In this document: piece after piece, positions 6,863 to 14,417 of the stretch
Numbering within the stretch: the stretch's first letter is position 1
Layout: every line of letters starts with the position of its first letter
Source of the DNA: an uncultured Planctomycetaceae bacterium
GTDB lineage: Bacteria; Planctomycetota; Planctomycetia; Planctomycetales; Planctomycetaceae
DNA: 22,164 bases
Assembly: GCA_903921605.1 (NCBI GenBank)
Contig: CAIXQV010000486.1
Coordinates: 1 to 22,164, forward strand
Direction of reading: 5' to 3'
Notes under the pieces: generated by a model
What the model saw: the letters and a program-made list of their open reading frames with translations, nothing else
Database searches by the model: none
What the model was told of the DNA's origin: nothing
Translations under genes and position numbers: made by a program

Positions 6863-8452
6863 TCAGTGAATCCCCATCACCGGGCGAATCAACAGATAAG
6901 TCCCGGCAGTCAGGATCGGGACGCCAAGAATATTCAGCAGCAGTCCTCTCCGGGCCATTTCCCCCGATGGAATGCGTCCCGTGCTGAACACAATCGCGTT
7001 CGGCGGCGTTCCCACCGGCATCATAAATCCCGCACTGGCCGCCAATGTTGCCGGAACGAACAACATGCGGGGATCAAGCCCCAGTGGTTCTGCCATCGCC
7101 AGCAAAGTTGGCAACACGGCACTGACTGTGGCGACGTTGCTGGTGAGTTCTGTCATCATGATCAGAATCGCGCAGATGATTGCCACCACCAGCCATGCAG
7201 GCAGCGTCTGCAACGGTGCCTGCAGCGCGGCCCCAAGCCAAACGGCCAACTGAGTCGACTCAAAGCCCGAAGCCAATGCAAAGCCACCGCCGAACAACAG
7301 AATCATATCCCAAGGCAATCGATTGGCAGTCGTCCAGTCCATCAAAGGGATTGAGCGTGAATTCCCATCACGCTTACCCGATGGCAACAGGAACAACAAC
7401 ACTGCCATTAACATCGCGATCGTGGAATCCGTAATCAGGTCTTTCGCGGGTAGTTTCGCCTCAGGCGTTCCCATGCGAGATGAGAGCCAGACAAACATCT
7501 GCTCATAATACTGCAGCCAGCCGGGCAGAATTGTGAAGTCGCCTACTTTCAATGGCTGTCGAGTCACCCACAGGGCTGCGGTCAAAGCAAACACGATCGT
7601 CATTCGCAACTCCGGCGCAGTCACCCGACCGAGTGCCTTCAATCGCTCTCGCAAGGCCTTTTGTAATCGATCGTCCTGATCGGATTTTCCCGGGAGCCCC
7701 CAGGTCAAAACAAGCCAGACCACACCAAGGTAAAAAAGAGCAATCGGACCACAACTCAGCAGCCATTCGGAGAAATAAACATCCGGCGCGTCAGGCAGTT
7801 GTTTGCGATAAATGCCGATGGCTTGACTATTCGTAGGGCTGCCAACCAGGGTCGCCATGCCTCCTAGTGTCGCGGCATAGGCTAAAGTCAACAGCAGGGG
7901 CACTGCGAGTTGTTTCGAACGCAGCGGAGTTGTTTCCTCCTGTCCCTCGTCCAAAATCTTCAGCATCGCCAGCCCGATGGGCAGCATTAACATGGTGGTG
8001 GCCGTGTTGCTGATCCACATGGACAAACCGAAGGTCGCGATGGAAAACCCCAGGACCATTTTTTTGGGACTCACGCCAAACAACTCAACAATATGCAAAG
8101 CCATCCTGCGGTGCAGTCCCCAACGTTCGATCCCAAGGGCGATGATCATTCCGCCGATGTACAAGAACAGGCTGTCTTCTACGAACGCCTTGCTGGTTTC
8201 CTTCGCGGACTGAATGCCCAGCAGCGGAAACAGAGCCAACGGCAGCAGGCTTGTCGCCGCCAACGGGATCGCCTGCGTCATCCACAGACCGGCCATCAGC
8301 GCGGCGACTGCAATCAACCGATGGGCGGCCACGGGCATTCCGGCCGGAGTTGGCAACAAGAAGATCGCGATCGAAACTGAAACCAGCACCGGAAGCAGCC
8401 AGCCCGGGCGCGAGTTATCGGCCTGCTCTTCCGTGGGAATCTTGTGAGCCAT
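6863..8452 (-). CDS. SLC13/DASS-family sodium:anion (dicarboxylate or sulfate) symporter
   Basis: 529-residue polytopic inner-membrane transporter with roughly 11-13 hydrophobic segments. Two SNT-type signatures, which form the sodium and carboxylate sites in DASS transporters, are visible: WISNTATTMLMLP at about 146-158 and TELTSNVATVSAVLP at about 434-448 (second copy SNV rather than SNT). The PVGTPPNAIVF motif at 479 is also typical. Other conserved stretches are TQAIPLAATSLLPLALFPLLGI and the LFLYIGGMIIALGIERWGLHRRMAL segment. The length is slightly above the usual 450-500. The substrate cannot be told from sequence; dicarboxylates, citrate or sulfate are possible. It is a single gene; palindromic sites upstream (8507-8519) could control it. 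The ribosome binding site is weak. Confidence 0.92.
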   Translation of the reverse strand: MAHKIPTEEQADNSRPGWLLPVLVSVSIAIFLLPTPAGMPVAAHRLIAVAALMAGLWMTQAIPLAATSLLPLALFPLLGIQSAKETSKAFVEDSLFLYIGGMIIALGIERWGLHRRMALHIVELFGVSPKKMVLGFSIATFGLSMWISNTATTMLMLPIGLAMLKILDEGQEETTPLRSKQLAVPLLLTLAYAATLGGMATLVGSPTNSQAIGIYRKQLPDAPDVYFSEWLLSCGPIALFYLGVVWLVLTWGLPGKSDQDDRLQKALRERLKALGRVTAPELRMTIVFALTAALWVTRQPLKVGDFTILPGWLQYYEQMFVWLSSRMGTPEAKLPAKDLITDSTIAMLMAVLLFLLPSGKRDGNSRSIPLMDWTTANRLPWDMILLFGGGFALASGFESTQLAVWLGAALQAPLQTLPAWLVVAIICAILIMMTELTSNVATVSAVLPTLLAMAEPLGLDPRMLFVPATLAASAGFMMPVGTPPNAIVFSTGRIPSGEMARRGLLLNILGVPILTAGTYLLIRPVMGIH

Positions 8453-8506
8453 TCACTCGAACCTGCTACTCAAGTTTGTATTCAATCTGACATCAGTCGA
8501 CATCAT

Positions 8507-8519
8507 TGTGATGATCACA
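8507..8519. promoter_or_regulatory. 13-bp palindrome upstream of the transporter
   Basis: TGTGAT-G-ATCACA is a perfect 6+1+6 palindrome lying 55 bp upstream of the SLC13 start. The half-sites resemble CRP/FNR half-sites, but the spacing (three bases between TGTGA and TCACA) is shorter than the usual six, so no regulator is assigned. Confidence 0.35.
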
Positions 8520-8579
8520 TAACTAGCCAACCGCAATAGGGAATCTAGTCGAATAGTCGCCATAAATGCAATTGCTGGA

Positions 8580-8596
8580 ACGATTTACGAAATCGT
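8580..8596. promoter_or_regulatory. 17-bp dyad in the transporter/Gly-rich intergenic region
   Basis: acgattt (8580-8586) and aaatcgt (8590-8596) form a perfect 7-bp inverted repeat with a 3-base centre. It lies between divergent promoters. It may be an operator or a small hairpin; nothing distinguishes the two. Confidence 0.3.
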
Positions 8597-8836
8597 CCCA
8601 AAAACATTCATGTGATTGGCATCCGCTTCGCTTTTCATCTCCCACGCAAACAATCTCGGAGGGAACCGGGTTTCGATATTGGATGCGACGAGCCCGAATG
8701 ATTCGGAGTCAGGATGTGTGCGAGCCAGCCACGGAGCAAATGTCTGGTTGAATCACTTCTATGTCCAGTCACAAGGAATGACAAAGAACATTCGGGCCCT
8801 TTTTCCCCAGCTCAACTCAGTACGAGGTGAATGACA

Positions 8837-9175
8837 ATGAAACGTTTCATGATGATTCTGGCGGTAATGTTAGGAATGGCTGCTGTAACTTCATCGACGG
8901 CGCGGGCCGATCATCGCCATCACGGCGGACGATCAGGCAGCAGCTTTTCGATCTCGTTCGGCAACGGGTATAACAACTTTGGCTACAGCAGCGGACGAGG
9001 CGGCTACGGCAATCCTTATGGCTACGGTGGCGGTTACGGCGGCCACGGTCATGGCTACGGTGGCTACCCAGTTTACCGTCCCGTTCCTGTTTACTCCGTG
9101 CCTGTGTACGGCGTGCCAGTGTATGGCGGCGGCTACGGCGGCGGATACGGTCACGGACATCGCCACTGCCACTAG
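8837..9175 (+). CDS. Small secreted Gly/Tyr/His-rich protein
   Basis: 112 residues from ATG 8837. GAGG at 8824-8827 is nine bases from this ATG but only three from the in-frame ATG at 8831, so 8837 is preferred. A clear signal peptide (MKRFMMILAVMLGMAAVTSSTARA) is followed by a low-complexity mature chain: DHRHHGG, then GGYG/GYGG repeats, a PVY-repeat block (PVYRPVPVYSVPVYGVPVY), and a C-terminal GHGHRHCH. The composition suggests an extracellular or cell-envelope structural or metal-binding peptide; His clusters at both ends could bind metal ions, by inference. Similar small Gly/Tyr-rich secreted proteins are common in planctomycetes but have no established function. It lies directly upstream of the kinase, whose leader contains this gene's probable terminator. 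Confidence 0.8.
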   Translation: MKRFMMILAVMLGMAAVTSSTARADHRHHGGRSGSSFSISFGNGYNNFGYSSGRGGYGNPYGYGGGYGGHGHGYGGYPVYRPVPVYSVPVYGVPVYGGGYGGGYGHGHRHCH

Positions 9176-9207
9176 GGCAAAGTCCCTGGCGAAGGCTGCA
9201 AATGGTC

Positions 9208-9280
9208 AACCCATTGCTGCTCGATTCTTCTAGGCTCCTCAGAGACCGCGGAGTCACGGGCAGCAATGGGTTCTTTTGTT
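9208..9280 (+). terminator. Terminator-like hairpin after the Gly-rich gene (arms 1 and 2)
   Basis: aacccattgctgc (9208-9220) and gcagcaatgggtt (9260-9272) form a perfect 13-bp stem around a 39-base loop, followed by CTTTTGTT. It lies 32 bp after the stop of the Gly-rich gene and may end that transcript. Its inner 9 bp are identical to those of the next hairpin (9318-9362), which raises the possibility of alternative pairing. Confidence 0.5.
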
Positions 9281-9317
9281 CCGGTTTTGTTCTGCAATCT
9301 GACAGCCCGATACCATT

Positions 9318-9362
9318 CAAATCCGGCATTGCTGCGATTACAAAGCAGCAATGCCGGATTTG
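9318..9362 (+). promoter_or_regulatory. 18-bp perfect hairpin containing the kinase start codon (arms 3 and 4)
   Basis: caaatccggcattgctgc (9318-9335) and its exact reverse complement (9345-9362) form an 18-bp stem with a 9-base loop, gattacaaa. The ATG of the kinase (9351-9353) lies inside the right arm and there is no Shine-Dalgarno sequence before it. In the folded RNA the start would be buried, so the hairpin is likely to limit translation unless opened. No U-tract follows, so it is not a good intrinsic terminator. Confidence 0.65.
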
Positions 9363-12300
9363 CATTATACCGAATTCCTGACACTCCTTAAGAAAAGCGG
9401 ACTCCTTGCCCCGTCCCAGATGGAGTCTGCGCAGGATGTGGTGAAGAAGCTGCGTGACTCCGCAAAGACTTCCTCCACCGGTGATCTGACCGCGGATGCA
9501 GTCGCGACGAAGTTTGTTTCGCAGAATTTGATTACTCAATGGCAGGCGAATCAACTGCTCAAAGGGCAGACAGGATTCATCCTTGAAAAATATCGACTGC
9601 TGAGCCCAGTCGGCAAAGGCGGTATGGGGCACGTCTTTCGTGCGATCGACACAATCTCCGGTGCGACCGTGGCCATCAAAGTGATGTCGCGTAAGCTGAC
9701 GGGAAATCAGACTCTCGTGAATCGCTTCCGCCGAGAGATCCGCGCGTCTTCGTTGCTGAATAACAAGCACATTGTCAGAACACTTGATGCCGGGCGAGTC
9801 GGCAAAGTGGATTTCATGGTGATGGAATACGTGAATGGCGATCAGGTGGATCGCATCGTGTCACGCGTTTCCCTGATTCCTGTCGCCATGGCCTGTGACA
9901 TCGTACGCCAGGCGGCGATCGGGCTGCAGCATGCTCATGAACAGAAGATGGTTCATCGTGATTTAAAGCCGGGCAATTTGATTGTCGACTGGTCCACGGA
10001 CGGCAACGGTGTCGTCAAGATTATGGATATGGGACTGGTTCGATTGAGCACCGACGGTGAAGAACGCACTTCGGTGACCAAAGCCGGTCAGGTGATGGGC
10101 ACACCGGATTACATGTCGCCGGAGCAGGGCTGGGATACAGCGACGGTCGATATCCGCAGCGATGTTTACAGCCTTGGGTGTACTCTGTTTCGTCTTTTGA
10201 CTGGTCGCGTTCCCTTCCCTGGCGACAATCCGCTTCAGGTGTTGATGGCTCGCTGTTCCAAGGACGCCCCATCGGTCAAAAGTCTGCGGGCCGACGTGCC
10301 GGATCCCATTGACGCGATTGTTCGCCGCATGACGTTGCGTGATCCTGCCGGACGTTTTCAGAATCCGAAGGAACTGGTCGATGCCCTTGAGCCATTCAGC
10401 AAACCTTTGACCGTTGAAGGACTCAAGCGCGCCCTTCGAGAGGCCGGGGCCGATGACGCCATCCTGCTGGATCTTGCCAGTGCGGCCGAGAATGGTGACC
10501 CGCAGGATGCTGGTTACCAGCAGTTCCTTCGTGAAATGGATAGCGGGGCGGCCGTTGATCTGATGCTGACAACCAATGGCAGCCAGGGTCAGGCTCTGAA
10601 TTCCACATTGCCAGTCCTGCCGCAGGTCGATCGCAGATCGACCGGGCCGCGCCGTCCGGTGAAGAAGAAGAATGTGTCGGCCGGAATCATTGCTCTTGCG
10701 TCCGCCGGTACATTGATTGCTCTCGTTACGTTGTTTGTAATGGTCAATCGCAAATCAGACGACGAAGTCATTCCGGTCAAAGCACCGAACGCGAGCATGG
10801 CCATCAGCATTGTTCCGTCCGTGCAATTGCAGGCCGCCGCGCCGGTCACGTCACAGCCCGGAATGACCATTCGTTATCAACCGGAGTTTAATGGTACGGC
10901 CCCCGATGCTCCGGCAGAGGGAAGTCTCCGATTTCGCGCGGGCAATGGAACTCCGGCTGGTGTAAAGATTGATGAAAAGTCCGGGCTGGTTTCCTGGGAG
11001 ATCCCCAGTGCCCAGGCTGCTGCTGACTATGAGATCAGTGTCGAGTTGGCTTATGTCAATCAGAACGTTTCAAAAGTCCTTGCATCGACAAGGCTGATCG
11101 TCAAGGTGGCCACCACGGCACCTCGTTTTACGTTGCCTGAGCGAGAACAGCAGTTGGTTGATCCGGGGCAGGAGTTCAAAACCACGATCGTTGCATCGCC
11201 GGCTCCTGATGCTGCATCGGGCCTGATCTATCGACTTAGTCCGGGAGCACTTCCGGGCATGACACTGGACCCGACGACCGGCTTGTTCGCATGGACTCCG
11301 CCGGAGGACGAATCGGGCCGACACATTGTTGGACTACAGCTCTACGACCCCGCCACATCGAAGGAAGTCGCGCGAGGCTCACTGGTTATCCTCGTGAAGC
11401 CAGTATTCAGCTTGCCCTCGTTTCCCGAACAAACAGCCATCGCTGGTGAGACGTTTAAGCTGACTCTGATCGAGCGTCCACCAAAGTTTTTTGGACGAGC
11501 ACTTCGAATTGTTGTCAAAGAAGGCTCACCACCCGGAGTGACCGTTGATGCGCGACGAGCAGTGCTGACGTGGAGTGTTCCGCCTGATGCGTCCGGTCGC
11601 TATGAGATTCGTCTCGCACCGGAATCTCTGTTGCCAAACGTGATGATGAATTTTGATCAGAATCGAGATCTGGTCATCGTAGTCAACGTGAAAGACGCTC
11701 AGCCCAAACCCGGCGTTCCAAAGGTCCCTGCTGAGTCAGAAGTGTCCGCCGCAGAGGCGGAATTGCGAGAACTCTTCAAACGTGAACTCGCGGCGGCGAA
11801 ATCTCCCGGCGAACGTGCAAGTCTGGCTAATCAACTGCTGGATCGTTCCGAAGAACAGTCCAGCAGTGCAACGGACTTTGCGTTGCTGGATCTGGTGGAA
11901 GAACTGGCAGAAAAGAGTCGAGCCGTCGATGTCAGCCTGAAAGCGAACCGTCTGCGAGCATTACGATACGAAACTGTTGAGTTAACCACGGCTGTTGAAT
12001 TAGCGGCGGCCTTCCGGAGTTCATCGCTTAATACGAATCAGGCCGATGCCGTGATTGAGCATTGTTTGCGACTCGCGCTGATGGCCGCCAACCAAAAGAA
12101 GTATGCCGAGGTTGCCAGACTGCTGACACCACCGGATCAGTTGCTGAAGAAGGTCGACAAGGCTTCTGTGGGCAAGCAGTTGGCTGATGACGTGCAGAAA
12201 TGCAAAGAGATTGCTGAAGAATTGTCGGTTGAGAATGCGGTCGCATCGGACTTGAAGACCTCCGAGCTATCGCGGCGTCTGGAACAATGGCAGTTCGGCG

Positions 12301-12881
12301 ATCTGTTTCGAGATATCAATGCGTTGCAATATGTGGCATCGGGGGGAGCTGATATTCCTGATGATGGTCGGGGACTCTGGCAGGTTGAACTGCAGCGGCT
12401 TCGCATGGAAGCTCCGCAGCAGGACGCTGATATCAGCGTGGGTATCATCGATCCCGGCCATGACGCAGGACGATATCTGATTCGCATGAAAGTCGTAGCG
12501 AAGTCGACTCCCCTGATGTTGGTTTTGGGTGCTGGAAAAGAACAGAATCTGGACGCGAATCTGCTGTCACTCGACCGACAGGACTTTGGCCGAATTCTGT
12601 CGGTTCCCAGCGGCCAGATACATAGCCCGGCGGTCAGTGGCGTAAACTTGCCAGGCACCGGTTCTTATGAGTTCGAAGTTCTCGTCGACGCTTTGCAGAT
12701 CAGTGTACGCCTGAACGGAGTGTCCGTGATGTCCTCTGCCGTACCCATGCTGAAACCTGGACGAGTGGGATTGCTGGTCCCGATGCAGCGAGTGAACGCG
12801 ACATCTATAGAGATTCGGCAGGCTCGAATTTTGATCCTGCCGGATTCCCAGGGGAACGTCTCGTCGGGCGGCACAAAATAA
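9351..12881 (+). CDS. Transmembrane Ser/Thr protein kinase with cadherin-like periplasmic domains
   Basis: 1176 residues. Residues 8-75 match the N-terminal region common in planctomycete kinases (FLTLLKKSGLL ... LITQWQANQLLKGQTGF). The Hanks-type kinase domain covers about 81-350: glycine loop GKGGMG (88-93), VAIK with Lys110, HRDLKPGN (202-209, catalytic Asp204), metal-binding DMG (226-228, Met instead of Phe of DFG), GTPDYMSPEQ (250-259) and DIRSDVYSLG. A single membrane helix is at about 444-466. The outer part has three cadherin/He_PIG-like Ig repeats (about 500-790, with TGLFAWTPPEDESGRH type motifs), a helical region (about 800-985) and a C-terminal lectin-like beta domain (YEFEVLVDALQISVRLNGVSV). 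It probably senses an envelope signal and phosphorylates cytoplasmic proteins. The start lies in a hairpin, but the N-terminal match supports ATG 9351. An ATP-grasp gene follows 30 bp later. Confidence 0.93.
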   Translation: MPDLHYTEFLTLLKKSGLLAPSQMESAQDVVKKLRDSAKTSSTGDLTADAVATKFVSQNLITQWQANQLLKGQTGFILEKYRLLSPVGKGGMGHVFRAIDTISGATVAIKVMSRKLTGNQTLVNRFRREIRASSLLNNKHIVRTLDAGRVGKVDFMVMEYVNGDQVDRIVSRVSLIPVAMACDIVRQAAIGLQHAHEQKMVHRDLKPGNLIVDWSTDGNGVVKIMDMGLVRLSTDGEERTSVTKAGQVMGTPDYMSPEQGWDTATVDIRSDVYSLGCTLFRLLTGRVPFPGDNPLQVLMARCSKDAPSVKSLRADVPDPIDAIVRRMTLRDPAGRFQNPKELVDALEPFSKPLTVEGLKRALREAGADDAILLDLASAAENGDPQDAGYQQFLREMDSGAAVDLMLTTNGSQGQALNSTLPVLPQVDRRSTGPRRPVKKKNVSAGIIALASAGTLIALVTLFVMVNRKSDDEVIPVKAPNASMAISIVPSVQLQAAAPVTSQPGMTIRYQPEFNGTAPDAPAEGSLRFRAGNGTPAGVKIDEKSGLVSWEIPSAQAAADYEISVELAYVNQNVSKVLASTRLIVKVATTAPRFTLPEREQQLVDPGQEFKTTIVASPAPDAASGLIYRLSPGALPGMTLDPTTGLFAWTPPEDESGRHIVGLQLYDPATSKEVARGSLVILVKPVFSLPSFPEQTAIAGETFKLTLIERPPKFFGRALRIVVKEGSPPGVTVDARRAVLTWSVPPDASGRYEIRLAPESLLPNVMMNFDQNRDLVIVVNVKDAQPKPGVPKVPAESEVSAAEAELRELFKRELAAAKSPGERASLANQLLDRSEEQSSSATDFALLDLVEELAEKSRAVDVSLKANRLRALRYETVELTTAVELAAAFRSSSLNTNQADAVIEHCLRLALMAANQKKYAEVARLLTPPDQLLKKVDKASVGKQLADDVQKCKEIAEELSVENAVASDLKTSELSRRLEQWQFGDLFRDINALQYVASGGADIPDDGRGLWQVELQRLRMEAPQQDADISVGIIDPGHDAGRYLIRMKVVAKSTPLMLVLGAGKEQNLDANLLSLDRQDFGRILSVPSGQIHSPAVSGVNLPGTGSYEFEVLVDALQISVRLNGVSVMSSAVPMLKPGRVGLLVPMQRVNATSIEIRQARILILPDSQGNVSSGGTK

Positions 12882-12911
12882 GGCCGGGGGTTCGCGGGAT
12901 GTCTCATCGAC

Positions 12912-14372
12912 ATGAGTACATCAATCGTAAACGCAAAAGGAATACCCCGCCTTCGACAGACTATTTTCCGATCCTGTCCGCACTCCCTGGAATCTGGCAT
13001 AGGCTTTGCGTCTCAGCAATTCCATGTCCGGCTGAGAAATGCGGAAACCGTTCAGGAAGTGCTTGCAATGTTGCGTGAAGGCGACAATTCGATGATGGCC
13101 ATCAGCCCAAAAACCGGGCTGTCTGGAAATCCTGAGACCATCTACAGAAATCAAGTGCCCTTTCTACAGGCAGCCGCCGCGCAGGGAACGAGCATTCAGC
13201 AGGCCATTAAACCTGAAGACGTAGTTCAGGCCTTTTGTACACCTTCGAAGCCGGCTGATTTTTCGAGTCGCCTGGCAAGTGATGCGCAAAAAAGTTCTTC
13301 CGGGGCAAACGTTACTTTGGACGAAACTCAACGGCGAATTCTTGACCGGGGACTTCGGCAGAGGTTTGAGGCGATCAGTGCGTGCCTGGATGAAATCGTA
13401 TGCGGTCGTCGCGTACCAGCTTACCTGCGAGAGTGCGGTTTCCTGTCTTCGCGTATTCGATCAGGGTTGCAACCGCTGACTGATTCTGTCCGAGCTGAAG
13501 TTGCATGGACTTGGTTTGGCTCCACCGATATTCATCTCAAGGCCAATGGCGAACTGACGGTCTTCGATCAGAATTTCTCCCTTCCGACGGGGCTGCAGGC
13601 TTTGTCATCTTTTGCAGCGGAAGGTCAACGCTTACCTCTGCTGTCATTGCCCGAAAAATCCGGAACCAGTGGAATTGCTGTCCTGTTGACTCCGGGAGCT
13701 TTTACTTCCGCGGGGCCCGGCAACGAATTTATCGCAAACAGTTTGGATATTCAGACCGCACGCGGTTCTGATCTCTGTGTTCGTGGCAATTCGGTGTTCC
13801 TCCGCATGAGCGGCAAAGAACTTCCGGTGTCGACCATCGTGCGACGCATTGATGATGATCTACTGGACCCTAACTGCTTCCGGCCTGATTCCTTGGTAGG
13901 CGTTCCTGGTCTGGTGAAAGCCTGGAGGAACGGCGGCGTGGATGTGTTGAGTCCTCCGGGAGTGAGTCTCGCGAGTTGCCGAACCTTCGGTAAGTACATT
14001 CCGGATATGATCCTCGAATTCCTTGGTGAAGAACCGATTCTGCGATCTGCCTCGGTCCTTGAATGCGAGGATCCCTCAGTGCTGCGGCATGTGATGGCCA
14101 ACGTGAAGAACTATGCCATCCGCACAAATGATCCGCTGCATCCGGCACGGCCTTTCTTTGGTCGAACTGGCACGGCGGTGGAGTTTGCAGACCTGCTGTT
14201 GAGGCTCAGGAAGAATCCCGCAGCGTACGTCGCGCGACCGCTGCTGGAGGAAGGTGATGCGCCCGGTCATAGTTTGCGAGTCTTTGCGACGATGATGAAT
14301 CGCTTCCGACTGATCCCGGGATTCATCAGCCGACCATGTCAGCCGGACGGTGGAGCTCCCTATCATCTCTGA
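12912..14372 (+). CDS. Circularly permuted type-2 ATP-grasp protein
   Basis: 486 residues. The C-terminal two thirds match the circularly permuted ATP-grasp (DUF407) family: ADIHLKANGELTVFDQNFSLPTGLQAL-like segment, LLTPGAFTSAGPGNEFIANSL, DLCVRGNSVFLRM, TIVRRIDDDLLDPNCFRPDSLVGVPGLVKAWRNGGVDVLSPPGVSLAS, EFLGEEPILRSA, and a C-terminus with AYVARPLLEEG and LRVFATMMNRFRLIPGFISRP, so the end is complete. TLDETQRRILDRGLRQRF corresponds to the family's helical region. ATP-grasp enzymes join a carboxylate to an amine or similar group with ATP; the substrates here are unknown. Relatives usually sit beside alpha-E and transglutaminase-like genes, absent here. The first 50 residues are less conserved and the start is uncertain; ATG 13069 is an alternative. 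The 30-bp gap to the kinase suggests co-transcription. Confidence 0.8.
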   Translation: MSTSIVNAKGIPRLRQTIFRSCPHSLESGIGFASQQFHVRLRNAETVQEVLAMLREGDNSMMAISPKTGLSGNPETIYRNQVPFLQAAAAQGTSIQQAIKPEDVVQAFCTPSKPADFSSRLASDAQKSSSGANVTLDETQRRILDRGLRQRFEAISACLDEIVCGRRVPAYLRECGFLSSRIRSGLQPLTDSVRAEVAWTWFGSTDIHLKANGELTVFDQNFSLPTGLQALSSFAAEGQRLPLLSLPEKSGTSGIAVLLTPGAFTSAGPGNEFIANSLDIQTARGSDLCVRGNSVFLRMSGKELPVSTIVRRIDDDLLDPNCFRPDSLVGVPGLVKAWRNGGVDVLSPPGVSLASCRTFGKYIPDMILEFLGEEPILRSASVLECEDPSVLRHVMANVKNYAIRTNDPLHPARPFFGRTGTAVEFADLLLRLRKNPAAYVARPLLEEGDAPGHSLRVFATMMNRFRLIPGFISRPCQPDGGAPYHL

Positions 14373-14417
14373 TCACTGTTGATCATTTATGATCGTGGGC
14401 TACTTCTGGTCAGAGAT
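14365..14417. repeat. Inverted repeat spanning two convergent stops
   Basis: atctctga (14365-14372) and tcagagat (14410-14417) are perfect 8-bp inverted repeats, extendable with one wobble and two more pairs. The left arm ends with the stop of the ATP-grasp gene; the right arm is inside the 3' end of the minus-strand membrane protein. The 27-bp space between the genes is crowded with GATC motifs (about 14371-14394). It may be a shared transcript end, without a clear U-tract on either strand. Confidence 0.3.

Larger units (their letters stand above)
8453..8836. other. Divergent intergenic region, about 380 bp
   Basis: The region separates the minus-strand transporter from the plus-strand Gly-rich gene and holds the promoters of both. 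Two small dyads are visible: TGTGATGATCACA at 8507-8519, and acgattt/aaatcgt at 8580-8596. Short open frames here have no codon or homology support. GAGG at 8824-8827 is the ribosome binding site of the Gly-rich gene. Confidence 0.65.

Noticed and set aside
6731..7354. Plus-strand open frame antisense to the transporter 3' end
   Set aside because: It is a shadow of the SLC13 gene; its low-complexity Gln/His/Arg-rich translation is typical of antisense frames.
8847..9770. Long minus-strand open frame (307 codons) antisense to the Gly-rich gene and kinase start
   Set aside because: Its composition is a shadow of the G/C-biased coding strand, with no recognisable domain. It overlaps two well-supported plus-strand genes.
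12899..13080. An alternative frame starting at ATG 12899 (MSHRHEYINRKRN...) just after the kinase
   Set aside because: It stops after about 60 codons and shows no family resemblance. The frame from 12912 continues into the ATP-grasp domain. A frameshift at the ATP-grasp N-terminus is conceivable, but nothing in the sequence requires it.
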